This document shows positions 1 to 8,368 of a stretch of 17,246 bases of DNA, one piece after another (within the stretch, counting starts at the first letter, position 1; the number at the start of each line of letters is the position of its first letter). A program made the position numbers and the translations under genes. The stretch is from JBBRZF01 sp038236965 (GTDB taxonomy: Bacteria > Acidobacteriota > Terriglobia > Terriglobales > Acidobacteriaceae), in assembly GCA_038236965.1 (NCBI GenBank), contig JBBRZF010000063.1:1-17246 (forward strand). The letters run 5' to 3'. The notes under the pieces were generated by a model. The model was not told the origin of the DNA, made no database searches, and saw only the letters and a list, made by a program, of their open reading frames with translations.

Positions 1-1
1 A

Positions 2-592
2 ACGGGCTTCCAGCAAGGCTTCTTCGGCAACCGGTACTCGCTGAACGCGACCTATTTCAACAGCCACTACACCGATCAGATCCAGTACAAGTACAGTCCC
101 GTGGCGGCGCAGTACATCAACATCAACAAGGCGCTGGCGCACGGTGCAGAGGTCGAGTTGAGCGGACGCATCAGCAAACGCCTTTCGCTCGATGGCGCTT
201 ACACCTACACCTCTACTCAGGCGCAAAGCGCTCCTCTTTGCACCCCTGGCTCGGGATGCACGGCGACCGGAGAGCCTTTGCTCCATCGCCCCAGACACTC
301 CGGAGAGGTGCTGCTCACCTACTTGACGTCGAAATGGGGAGGCTCGTTGGCGGGCACCTTCATCGGACGCAGGCCTGATTCCGACTTCCTCTTCGGCGCC
401 ATCACGCCGGTGGATTACGCTGCCGGTTATGGACGCGTAGATCTCTCCGGGTGGCGCGCTATCAACCACTACATGACCGCTTTCGCCAGCGTCGGAAACC
501 TGCTCAATAAGCAGTACAACGACGTGGTTGGATATCGCGGACTCAGGGCCAACTTCCGCGCCGGAATGCGCTTCCGCATCGGCGGCGATTGA
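2..592 (+). CDS. TonB-dependent outer-membrane receptor, C-terminal fragment (5' end outside window)
   Basis: The frame is open from base 2 and stops with TGA at 590-592, so only about the last 196 residues are visible. They look like the end of a 22-strand outer-membrane barrel: alternating polar and hydrophobic residues, a GAEVELSGR strand, the LHRPRHSGEVLLTY segment typical of BtuB-like receptors, the SVGNLLNKQY turn found near the end of many TonB receptors, and a final aromatic-containing strand (FRAGMRFRIGGD). Such receptors import cobalamin, siderophores or glycans across the outer membrane using TonB energy. The plug domain and TonB box are not in view, so the substrate is unknown; the resemblance to BtuB is only suggestive. 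An extracellular loop carries a Cys pair (LCTPGSGC), perhaps a disulfide. The gene converges on the aldolase gene. The ATG at 101 is internal, not the start. Confidence 0.88.
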   Translation, partial: TGFQQGFFGNRYSLNATYFNSHYTDQIQYKYSPVAAQYININKALAHGAEVELSGRISKRLSLDGAYTYTSTQAQSAPLCTPGSGCTATGEPLLHRPRHSGEVLLTYLTSKWGGSLAGTFIGRRPDSDFLFGAITPVDYAAGYGRVDLSGWRAINHYMTAFASVGNLLNKQYNDVVGYRGLRANFRAGMRFRIGGD

Positions 593-610
593 TTTCCTCC
601 CCCATGCACT

Positions 611-643
611 AAAAAGGGCCAGTGACGAATTCGTCACTGGCCC
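611..643 (-). terminator. Rho-independent terminator built from a 28-bp perfect palindrome
   Basis: Bases 616-643 form a perfect 28-bp palindrome (left arm GGGCCAGTGACGAA, centred on GAATTC). Read on the minus strand it is followed directly by TTTTT (complement of 611-615), the layout of an intrinsic terminator for the aldolase gene, whose stop is 28 bp away. On the plus strand it lies 23 bp after the receptor stop but is followed only by GCACTCTTT, so termination there would be weaker. Confidence 0.8.
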
Positions 644-671
644 GCACTCTTTGCGAAAGGCTCGATTCGAC

Positions 672-1334
672 CTACGCCCTCTTCATCGCGAATTTGAATG
701 CCCGATACTTGTCGCGGGCGGCAATCAGTTTCTCTACATTCTCTTCGCTCAAAACTTGCTCTCGCCCAAGTTGGTGCGCAACCAACGTGATTTTGGCGAA
801 GTGTTCCACGGTCTCCATGTTCATGTAGGCGGTCAACAGATCTTCGCCGTAGGTGACCACACCATGGTTCGCCATCAGAATCGCGTTGTGGCTGGGAATG
901 TGCGGCTCAAGCGAGCGCGAAAGTTCGGGAGTGCCCGGCGTCGCGTAACTTGCCAGCGGCACTTTGCCTAAAGAGAGCACGATCTCGGAGACCAACGCCT
1001 TATCCAGTGCCATGCCCGAGGCGGCAAAGCCCGTTGCCGTCGGCGGATGAGCATGAACGATGGCTTGAACATCGGGGCGCATCTGGTAGATGGTCAGGTG
1101 CATCGCGATTTCACTGGAAACTTCGCGGAAGCCGCCTACCTTTCGCCCATCCACTTCCACCCGCACCAAGTCCTCGGTGGACATCATGCCTTTGCACATG
1201 CAGGTTGGCGTCGCCAAAATGGTTCTATCGTCCAGCCGGACAGAGATATTCCCGTCCGTAGCGGCGATAAACCCGTTATCGTGCAGCAACTTACCGATTC
1301 GGACGATTTCGTGGCGATGCTCGTGTTCACTCAT
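672..1334 (-). CDS. Class II aldolase/adducin family protein (fuculose-phosphate aldolase-like)
   Basis: The product is 220 aa, the usual size of zinc-dependent class II aldolases such as FucA and of related epimerases. Numbered from the chosen start, the key residues fall where the family has them: N29 in the DGNIS phosphate-site motif, the acidic catalytic E75 in SSEIAMH, zinc ligands H94 and H96 in VHAHPP, and H157 in ANHG. It probably cleaves or forms a phosphorylated ketose in the cytoplasm with Zn(II); the sugar cannot be told from sequence, and L-fuculose-1-P or L-ribulose-5-P type substrates are both possible. An in-frame GTG at 1352 would add six residues but has no ribosome site; the ATG at 1334 has GGA about seven bases upstream and is preferred. 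It is monocistronic, divergent from the carboxypeptidase gene, with its own terminator. Confidence 0.85.
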   Translation of the reverse strand: MSEHEHRHEIVRIGKLLHDNGFIAATDGNISVRLDDRTILATPTCMCKGMMSTEDLVRVEVDGRKVGGFREVSSEIAMHLTIYQMRPDVQAIVHAHPPTATGFAASGMALDKALVSEIVLSLGKVPLASYATPGTPELSRSLEPHIPSHNAILMANHGVVTYGEDLLTAYMNMETVEHFAKITLVAHQLGREQVLSEENVEKLIAARDKYRAFKFAMKRA

Positions 1335-1379
1335 ACAGTTCCGGTAACTCACGAATGACGTTTATCGTGTAGTCCGCGT

Positions 1380-1409
1380 ATAGTACCCCACCTTACAGTC
1401 ATTCGCCAA
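1380..1409 (-). promoter_or_regulatory. Possible promoter of the class II aldolase gene
   Basis: On the minus strand TTGGCG (complement of 1404-1409) is separated by 18 bp from TACTAT (complement of 1380-1385). This would give a leader of roughly 40 nt before the ATG at 1334. The hexamers are only partial matches to sigma-70 consensus, so this is tentative. Confidence 0.3.
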
Positions 1410-1502
1410 CTGGTAGAACGAACAAACCTGCTACAAAATTTGGGAATATCGATTCTGGAATTCCCCGCACCGCCTCAAACCGAGTCCTCTGTGGAAATTC
1501 AG

Positions 1503-1511
1503 TGCTAAAAT
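1503..1511 (+). promoter_or_regulatory. Extended -10 element of the carboxypeptidase gene
   Basis: TGC-TAAAAT (1503-1511) matches an extended -10 (TGn followed by a TATAAT-like hexamer) 13 bp before the ATG at 1525. No convincing -35 is seen 16-18 bp upstream. The predicted transcript would have a leader of only about six to eight bases. Confidence 0.4.
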
Positions 1512-1524
1512 CCCGAGTAGTCGC

Positions 1525-3090
1525 ATGCGCCGCCTCCGAATCCAAATCGTGCTCCTGCTTCTCGTCTTGTTGTCGCTTCCGCTTGCGGCGGCAGATCGCA
1601 AGGAACTCGCAAAACGCATCGACGAGATTCTCGCCCAGCCTGACGTGGCACGCGGCTTCTGGGGCTTGGAGATACTCGACGTCGAAAACGGCAAGACGCT
1701 CTACTCGCGCGACGCCGACAAGCTCTTTATCCCCGCATCCAATACCAAGCTTTTCACTACCGCTACGACCTTGGCCTTGGTCGGCCCTGACTACCGTTTT
1801 CATACTACGGTCGAAACCACGGGCACCGTGGATCGCTACGGACGCGTAGCTGGAGACCTGGTCCTCGTGGGCCGGGGCGACCCCAACCTCTCCGGTCGAA
1901 CCCTTCCCTACAATCTGCGCACGGAACGCAAGCTGCCGCCCGACAAGGCACTGGAAGACCTCGCCGACCAACTGGTCGCGAAGGGCGTGAAGGTAGTGGA
2001 TGGTGACATCGTCGCAGATGACTCCTACTTCGCCTTCGAACGCTATGGCGAGGGCTGGTCGCAAGACGATCTCGTCTGGGAATGGGGCGCGCCCGTTTCG
2101 GCCATCACTATCAACGACAACGTACTGTTTGTCAGCATCATGCCCGCCGAACGCGCAGGCGACAAAGCTTACGTCAGCATCGTTCCTTTTCCGGATTACT
2201 TCAAAGTCGACAACCGCTTGATGACCACTCCGACCGGAACCGGTCCGCGCAAGATCTTCATCAATCGCGAACCCGGCTCCACTCAGCTCACTCTCTGGGG
2301 AAACATGCCTCTGGATGACCCTGGCGCCGGAGAGGCACTCGCCATCGAAGATCCGGCGGATTACGCCTCCAAGCTCTTCTCTCGCTTGTTGGAAAAGCGC
2401 GGCATCACCGTGTACGGACACACGCGCACACACCACACGGAACTCGCAAGTCTTTCGACCTTCTCCGTCACCACGATGGCGTCTGGCGGGGGCGCAAGCG
2501 ACTCGCGATTCCATCAGGCCATCGCTCCTCCGCTCGTGCTCGCCAGCTATGAGTCAGCGCCGCTCGCCCAGGATCTGCGCGTCATCAACAAGGTGAGCCA
2601 GAATCTGCACGCCGAATTGATGCTGCGCCTGCTGGGACGAGAGAAGGGTGCTGCCGGAACCATCGAAGCCGGACTGGAAGTCATGCGAGGATTCCTCTCG
2701 CAAGCAGATATCCGTCCGGAGGAATTTACCTTCTACGACGGTTCGGGTCTTTCCCGTCAAAATCTGGTTGCGCCCCATGCCATCGTCAAGCTGCTCAACT
2801 ATTCGAGCAAACAGCCTTGGGGACAGCAGTTCATCGACACCCTGCCTGTAGGCGGAGTGGACGGTTCACTGGCAGACCGCTTCAAATCGGCTACCGCGCT
2901 CGGACGCGTAAAGGCCAAGACAGGCTCGCTCAGCCATGTGAATGCGTTGTCTGGATACCTCACGACCATCAAGGGCGATCATGTCGTCTTTTCGATCATA
3001 GGGAACAATCACACGCTGAACACCAAGCGCGCCCTCGAGACGATCGACCAGATCGTCGAAGCGGTTATCGACGACCTTCCGAAAAAATAA
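1525..3090 (+). CDS. dacB: D-alanyl-D-alanine carboxypeptidase/endopeptidase, PBP4 type (peptidase S13)
   Basis: A 521-aa penicillin-binding protein of the S13/PBP4 family, which trims the terminal D-Ala from peptidoglycan stem peptides or cleaves D-Ala-mDAP cross-links in the periplasm. A signal peptide spans about 1-23 (basic n-region, Leu/Val-rich core, LAAAD cut). The three active-site motifs are all present: SxxK as S72-N-T-K75, SxN as S358-Q-N360, and KTG at 465-467; the family hallmark DGSGLSR lies at 405-411. The insert of about 250 residues between SxxK and SxN is typical of PBP4, and total length fits (E. coli PBP4 is slightly shorter). The ATG at 1525 has only a weak GAG upstream, but the signal peptide begins right there, so the start is sound. 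The gene stands alone between the divergent aldolase and ligA. Confidence 0.93.
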   Translation: MRRLRIQIVLLLLVLLSLPLAAADRKELAKRIDEILAQPDVARGFWGLEILDVENGKTLYSRDADKLFIPASNTKLFTTATTLALVGPDYRFHTTVETTGTVDRYGRVAGDLVLVGRGDPNLSGRTLPYNLRTERKLPPDKALEDLADQLVAKGVKVVDGDIVADDSYFAFERYGEGWSQDDLVWEWGAPVSAITINDNVLFVSIMPAERAGDKAYVSIVPFPDYFKVDNRLMTTPTGTGPRKIFINREPGSTQLTLWGNMPLDDPGAGEALAIEDPADYASKLFSRLLEKRGITVYGHTRTHHTELASLSTFSVTTMASGGGASDSRFHQAIAPPLVLASYESAPLAQDLRVINKVSQNLHAELMLRLLGREKGAAGTIEAGLEVMRGFLSQADIRPEEFTFYDGSGLSRQNLVAPHAIVKLLNYSSKQPWGQQFIDTLPVGGVDGSLADRFKSATALGRVKAKTGSLSHVNALSGYLTTIKGDHVVFSIIGNNHTLNTKRALETIDQIVEAVIDDLPKK

Positions 3091-3459
3091 CTAGATCATC
3101 ATCTTCCCTGGGATTGGCCGGACGGAGATGGTCGCGGTGCGTCTCTTCCAACATCAGTTCTCCGCTGGAATCGCATTCTAAAACCGTCTCGCAGACGCGA
3201 ACGCTGATCATGCAAACGGAACTGCAACTCTGCATAGGAACGCACCAACTCACGCTTCCGTCGGGTATCGTTCGGCTCACTGATCGCGCTTGAGAGTACT
3301 CCAGGTACTCTTGCAGCGCATACGGCTCAATACTCTTCTTGCTGTTCGTCACACAAAAACGCCGAAGCTGATTTAAGCACAACCGCTCAGGATGAGAACG
3401 AAAAGAGAACGAGGCTACGAGAGAGTGGCTGAAGACGGCAATTTATCTATAATCTCGGC
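3091..3459 (+). other. Gap of 369 bp between dacB and ligA, no convincing gene
   Basis: No RNA gene or recognisable protein was found. A minus-strand frame at 3065-3382 could encode about 105 aa from a TTG start, but it runs into the 3' end of dacB, has no ribosome site and resembles nothing I know. A small inverted repeat AGAGTAC-N5-GTACTCT occurs at 3293-3311 with no T-tract after it. The last 12 bases hold the ligA -10 element. Confidence 0.5.
3448..3453 (+). promoter_or_regulatory. Consensus -10 box of ligA directly before the start codon
   Basis: A perfect TATAAT lies six bases upstream of the ligA ATG at 3460. With normal spacing the first transcribed base is at or next to the A of the ATG, so the mRNA would be leaderless. 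No good -35 is visible at 16-18 bp. Confidence 0.5.
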
Positions 3460-5511
3460 ATGGCTTCGGCAGGCAAGGACGTCGTGCGCAAAATCGACGC
3501 GCTGCGCGACGAGATTCGTCATCATGAACATCGCTATTACGTGCTCGACAATCCGGAGATTTCGGATGCGGAGTACGACCGTCTGGTCAACGAACTGAAG
3601 GCGCTTGAGGCTGCGCATCCTGAACGGATCACGGCGGATTCTCCGACACAACGTGTAGGCGGGCGTCCGCGTGAAGGGTTTGCAAAGGTGCAGCATTCCA
3701 CGCCGATGCTGTCGCTGGACAACGCCTACAACGAAGAAGAGTTGAGGGAGTGGGCGCGGCGCGTGGAAGAGTTGAGCGGCGAACGCGAGTTGGAGTTTGA
3801 GTGCGAGCTGAAGCTGGATGGGCTGTCGATGGCGCTGCGTTACGTGGAGGACGAGCAGCAGCAGGGGCGGGCGCAATTCTTGCAGGCGATCACGCGGGGC
3901 GACGGATCGACGGGTGAAGATGTGACGCTGAACCTGCGGACGCTGCGCTCGGTGCCGCTGTCGGTGGGCGCGGCGGCGCTGAAGAAAGCAACGCTGCCGC
4001 TGGAGTTCGAGGTGCGAGGCGAAGTGATCATGCCGACGAAATCGTTCGAGCTCATGAATGAAGACCGCGAGCGGGAGGGACAGGCGAAGTTCGCGAATCC
4101 GCGTAATGCCGCAGCCGGCGCAGTTCGCGTGCTGGAGCCAAATATCACCGCGCAACGCAGACTGGATTTCTATGGTTACTTTTTGCTGATCAGCGGGCGC
4201 GTCGCGATGGAGAAGCAGTCGACTGCGCTGGATGCGCTGGGGGCCGCGGGGTTCAAGGTGAATCCGAATCGCAAGCTGGTGAAGGGCATCGATGCGGTTT
4301 GGAAATTCATTGGCGAAGCGGAGACGAAGCGCGAGTCGCTGCCGTACGAGATTGACGGTATCGTGGTGAAGTTGAACCGTACGGACCTGTGGCAGAAACT
4401 TGGGTTCACCGGGAAGGCTCCGCGGTGGGCGATAGCGTACAAGTTTGCTGCGCGCGCGGGCGTGACCAAGGTGGAAGACATTTTGATACAGGTGGGACGC
4501 ACCGGAAAATTGACGCCGGTGGCGGCGCTGACTCCGGTCGGCATCGGCGGGACGACGGTGACACGCGCGACGTTGCACAACCTGGATGAGATTGAGCGAT
4601 TGGGAATCCGCATCGGCGACTGGGTGACGGTGGAGCGCGGCGGCGATGTGATTCCGAAGGTCGTGGGCGTGGTGGACGACAAAGCGCATCCGCGAGGGAC
4701 GCGGGAGTTTGCGATGCCGGAGCGGTGTCCGGTGTGCGGCGGGCATGTTGTTCGCGCCGAGGGCGAGGCCGATCATCGCTGCGTGAACGTGAATTGTCGG
4801 GCGAAGCTTCGGGAGAGCATTCTGCACTTTGCATCTCGCGGAGTGATGAACATTGAGGGAATGGGCGATGCGCTGGTGGATCAACTGGCGGAGAAAGGGC
4901 TGGTAAAGAACGTCGCCGATATTTACGACCTCGACGAGAAGAAGCTGTTGTCGCTGGAACGCATGGGCGAGAAGTCGGCACAAAATGTTTTGAGAGAGAT
5001 TGCGGCGACGAAGAAGCTTCCGCTGGAGAGAGTCATCTTCGGGCTGGGGATTCGCTTCGTTGGCGAACGCACTGCGGAATTCCTGGCAGAACATTTTGGC
5101 TCGATGGACGCGCTGATGCAGGCGAGCGTTGAAGAACTACAAGAGGTGAACGAAGTGGGGCCGCGCGTGGCGGCCGCAGTGAGGGAGTTTTTCGACGAAC
5201 CGAAGAACGTCGCGCTGATAAAGCGATTGAAAGAAGCTGGGCTGACATTCACGGGAGTAAAGAAAGAACGCGGGACGCAGTTGGCGGGGATGACCTTCGT
5301 GCTGACAGGAACGCTCTCGAAATACACGCGCGATGATGCGAAGCGGATGATCGAAGATGCTGGCGGAAAGGTCTCCGGCTCTGTGAGCAAGAAGACGAAT
5401 TACGTTGTTGCCGGGATGGATGCGGGGGCGAAGCTGGATAAGGCGCGGGAGTTGGGCGTGGGCGTGGTGAGCGAGGCTGAGTTGGAAGAGATGCTGGGGC
5501 GGAAGCCTTAA
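3460..5511 (+). CDS. ligA: NAD-dependent DNA ligase LigA
   Basis: A 683-aa bacterial DNA ligase, close to the usual 670 aa, that seals nicks during replication and repair using NAD+ as AMP donor. Domains run in the expected order: Ia domain with the HEHRYYVLDNPEISDAEYD NAD-binding signature (about 22-40), adenylation domain with the lysine nucleophile K118 in KLDG, OB fold with the VGRTGKLTPVA motif, a four-Cys zinc finger starting at C423 and C426 (CPVCGG ... CVNVNC), helix-hairpin-helix repeats (about 470-590), and a C-terminal BRCT domain (about 605-683). All catalytic elements seen are intact, so it should be active and essential. There is no Shine-Dalgarno sequence before the ATG at 3460; instead a TATAAT sits six bases away, which argues for leaderless translation. 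It appears monocistronic. Confidence 0.97.
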   Translation: MASAGKDVVRKIDALRDEIRHHEHRYYVLDNPEISDAEYDRLVNELKALEAAHPERITADSPTQRVGGRPREGFAKVQHSTPMLSLDNAYNEEELREWARRVEELSGERELEFECELKLDGLSMALRYVEDEQQQGRAQFLQAITRGDGSTGEDVTLNLRTLRSVPLSVGAAALKKATLPLEFEVRGEVIMPTKSFELMNEDREREGQAKFANPRNAAAGAVRVLEPNITAQRRLDFYGYFLLISGRVAMEKQSTALDALGAAGFKVNPNRKLVKGIDAVWKFIGEAETKRESLPYEIDGIVVKLNRTDLWQKLGFTGKAPRWAIAYKFAARAGVTKVEDILIQVGRTGKLTPVAALTPVGIGGTTVTRATLHNLDEIERLGIRIGDWVTVERGGDVIPKVVGVVDDKAHPRGTREFAMPERCPVCGGHVVRAEGEADHRCVNVNCRAKLRESILHFASRGVMNIEGMGDALVDQLAEKGLVKNVADIYDLDEKKLLSLERMGEKSAQNVLREIAATKKLPLERVIFGLGIRFVGERTAEFLAEHFGSMDALMQASVEELQEVNEVGPRVAAAVREFFDEPKNVALIKRLKEAGLTFTGVKKERGTQLAGMTFVLTGTLSKYTRDDAKRMIEDAGGKVSGSVSKKTNYVVAGMDAGAKLDKARELGVGVVSEAELEEMLGRKP

Positions 5512-5533
5512 GACCCAAGTCAAAAGATGGAAC

Positions 5534-5570
5534 CACGAAGGGCACGAAGGCGAGCGAAGGGACACGAAGG
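5534..5570. repeat. Degenerate tandem CACGAAGG repeat
   Basis: The octamer CACGAAGG occurs at 5534-5541, 5543-5550 and 5563-5570, with a degenerate copy AGCGAAGG at 5553-5560, giving a 9-10 bp period. It is non-coding and lies just after the ligA stop. Similar CACGAAGG strings are familiar as dispersed intergenic repeats in many environmental genomes, but their role is unknown. Confidence 0.6.
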
Positions 5571-5631
5571 GTTCGAGATGCGACTGTGCGAATCCCGCTG
5601 CGCTACGCTCGGAATGAGGCACCCAGATACT

Positions 5632-5686
5632 GAAGTCGTGCCCTGATACAAAGCATCCTTGTTGTTGCTGTGAGCGGTACGACTTC
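5632..5686. repeat. Long inverted repeat at the 3' end of the HIT gene
   Basis: GAAGTCGTGCC (5632-5642) pairs with GGTACGACTTC (5676-5686): 11-bp arms with ten Watson-Crick matches and one G-T pair, and a 33-bp spacer. It starts directly after the HIT stop codon (minus strand). No T-run follows, so it is not a standard terminator. It may be a REP-like element, an mRNA 3' stabiliser or a small mobile-element remnant. Confidence 0.5.
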
Positions 5687-6163
5687 TTACCACGCTTTTT
5701 TGATTCGTTCGTAGGTGGTGATCAAGTCTTCGGGGAGGACGCGGGTTTCGGAGATAACGGACATGAAGTTGGCGTCGGCGATCCAGCGGGGGAGCATGTG
5801 CATGTGTATGTGGGAGGCGACTCCGGCACCGGCGGCTTTGCCGATGTTCATGCCCATGTTGAGTCCGTCGGGATGGTAGAGATCGCGGAGGACGCCTTCG
5901 AGTCGCTGGCAGATGGAAAACATTTCGGTGGCTGCGGGCGCGGGCAGTTTCTGGAATTCGTCGAGGTGGGCGTAGGGGACGACCATGACGTGTCCCGAGG
6001 TGTAGGGATAGCGATTGAGTACGAGGAGGCAGTGCTGGCCGCGATGGACGATGAGATTATTTTCGTCGTCGTGTTCGGCGGCCATGCGGCAGAAGATACA
6101 TTCGGTCGCTTGGTCGGCGCCGGTTATGTACTTGTATCGCCAAGGAGTCCAGAGATAATCCAT
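5687..6163 (-). CDS. HIT-family protein (AP4A phosphorylase/hydrolase-like)
   Basis: A 158-aa histidine-triad nucleotide-binding protein. The catalytic triad motif is at 118-122 (HIHMH, followed by MLPRW), with a N-terminal zinc-type C22-x-x-C25 pair and the MDYLWTPWRYKYI opening that marks the diadenosine-polyphosphate phosphorylase-like HIT subgroup. Such enzymes cleave dinucleoside polyphosphates or nucleotidyl conjugates through a covalent nucleotidyl-His intermediate in the cytosol; the real substrate here is unknown. Hydrolase and phosphorylase activities cannot be told apart from this sequence. The ATG at 6163 is the family-typical start, and no ribosome site precedes it; a GATAAT lies seven bases upstream instead. 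The gene is monocistronic, between ligA (convergent) and rpsA (divergent). Confidence 0.92.
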   Translation of the reverse strand: MDYLWTPWRYKYITGADQATECIFCRMAAEHDDENNLIVHRGQHCLLVLNRYPYTSGHVMVVPYAHLDEFQKLPAPAATEMFSICQRLEGVLRDLYHPDGLNMGMNIGKAAGAGVASHIHMHMLPRWIADANFMSVISETRVLPEDLITTYERIKKAW

Positions 6164-6170
6164 GGCAGGG

Positions 6171-6200
6171 ATTATCGGAGGGGTGGGGGCATGAACGCAA
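6171..6200 (-). promoter_or_regulatory. Promoter of the HIT gene, likely giving a leaderless mRNA
   Basis: On the minus strand TTGCGT (complement of 6195-6200), an 18-bp spacer and GATAAT (complement of 6171-6176) are followed by only seven bases before the ATG at 6163. Transcription would start about at the start codon. Confidence 0.45.
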
Positions 6201-6270
6201 ATTTCTTGTTGCGAAGATTTTTTTGCTGCCCTAGAAGCGGTGCAAAAGCCCGAAAATCAAGGGTGCTCGA

Positions 6271-6300
6271 TTGACACCACTAAATGGTGGTTGCTATAGT
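6271..6300 (+). promoter_or_regulatory. Strong sigma-70 type promoter of rpsA
   Basis: A perfect -35 TTGACA (6271-6276), 18-bp spacer and TATAGT (6295-6300) with an extended TGC just before it. This is the best promoter in the window, as expected for a ribosomal protein gene. Predicted start of transcription is near 6307. The spacer holds an inverted repeat ACCAC-N6-GTGGT (6276-6291) that could bind a regulator. Confidence 0.75.
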
Positions 6301-6314
6301 CAAAGGAGTCTCCA

Positions 6315-6419
6315 ATGCACATTTTGTTCGTGTCAGGAGATCCGACCGCTGGATTGCCCCGAGCCCTGAGAACGGGCCCATCATTCCAAAAGAGCCATAC
6401 CAGCAGTCCGTACGATTAA
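6315..6419 (+). CDS. Possible 34-aa leader peptide in the rpsA 5' untranslated region
   Basis: An ATG at 6315 opens a 34-codon frame ending in TAA at 6417-6419, 40 bp before the rpsA start. It is preceded by AAAGGAG (6302-6308) at an ideal six-base spacing. The peptide begins MHILFVSGDP and matches no family I recognise. One problem: the predicted transcription start (about 6307) would cut into that ribosome site, so either transcription begins earlier or the ORF is read with an eight-base leader. It could be a regulatory leader ORF or chance; expression is not proven. Confidence 0.35.
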   Translation: MHILFVSGDPTAGLPRALRTGPSFQKSHTSSPYD

Positions 6420-6429
6420 GACTCCCTTT

Positions 6430-6442
6430 GCGCCACCGGCGC
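6430..6442 (+). promoter_or_regulatory. Hairpin next to the rpsA ribosome binding site
   Basis: GCGCC-ACC-GGCGC forms a five-bp GC-only stem with a three-base loop, directly before GAGGA (6443-6447). That ribosome site is 12 bases from the ATG at 6460, longer than ideal. The stem could tune S1 translation; E. coli S1 represses its own mRNA through leader structure, but nothing here shows the same mechanism. Confidence 0.35.
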
Positions 6443-6459
6443 GAGGACTGACGCAACCA

Positions 6460-8295
<1,836 letters not shown>

Positions 8296-8317
8296 TCTGT
8301 GATTGAGTAGAAAACTT

Positions 8318-8346
8318 AAGGCCGCTTGGCGAGGGCGGCCTTTTTT
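8318..8346 (+). terminator. Rho-independent terminator of rpsA
   Basis: AAGGCCGC (8318-8325) pairs with GCGGCCTT (8335-8342) around a nine-base loop, followed by a T-run to 8346. It lies 23 bp after the rpsA stop. On the minus strand the stem is followed by TTAAGTTTT, so it may also end the transcript of the converging secreted-protein gene. Confidence 0.92.
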
Positions 8347-8368
8347 ATTGCGGGAAATCTACTGAAAA

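Noticed and set aside
528..971. 147-codon plus-strand frame spanning the receptor end and the aldolase gene
   Set aside because: It crosses the terminator and runs antisense to the aldolase, whose zinc and catalytic residues are intact.
1399..2514. 371-codon frame antisense to dacB
   Set aside because: The plus-strand gene has a signal peptide and all three penicillin-binding motifs; the antisense product shows no recognisable domain.
3293..3311. AGAGTAC-N5-GTACTCT hairpin as a dacB terminator
   Set aside because: It is about 200 bp after the dacB stop and is followed by TGCAGCGC, not a T-tract.
3415..5094. 559-codon open frame antisense to ligA
   Set aside because: It mirrors ligA, which has all catalytic motifs. 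The translation is His/Arg/Gln/Leu-rich without domains, as expected from the complement of GC-rich codons.
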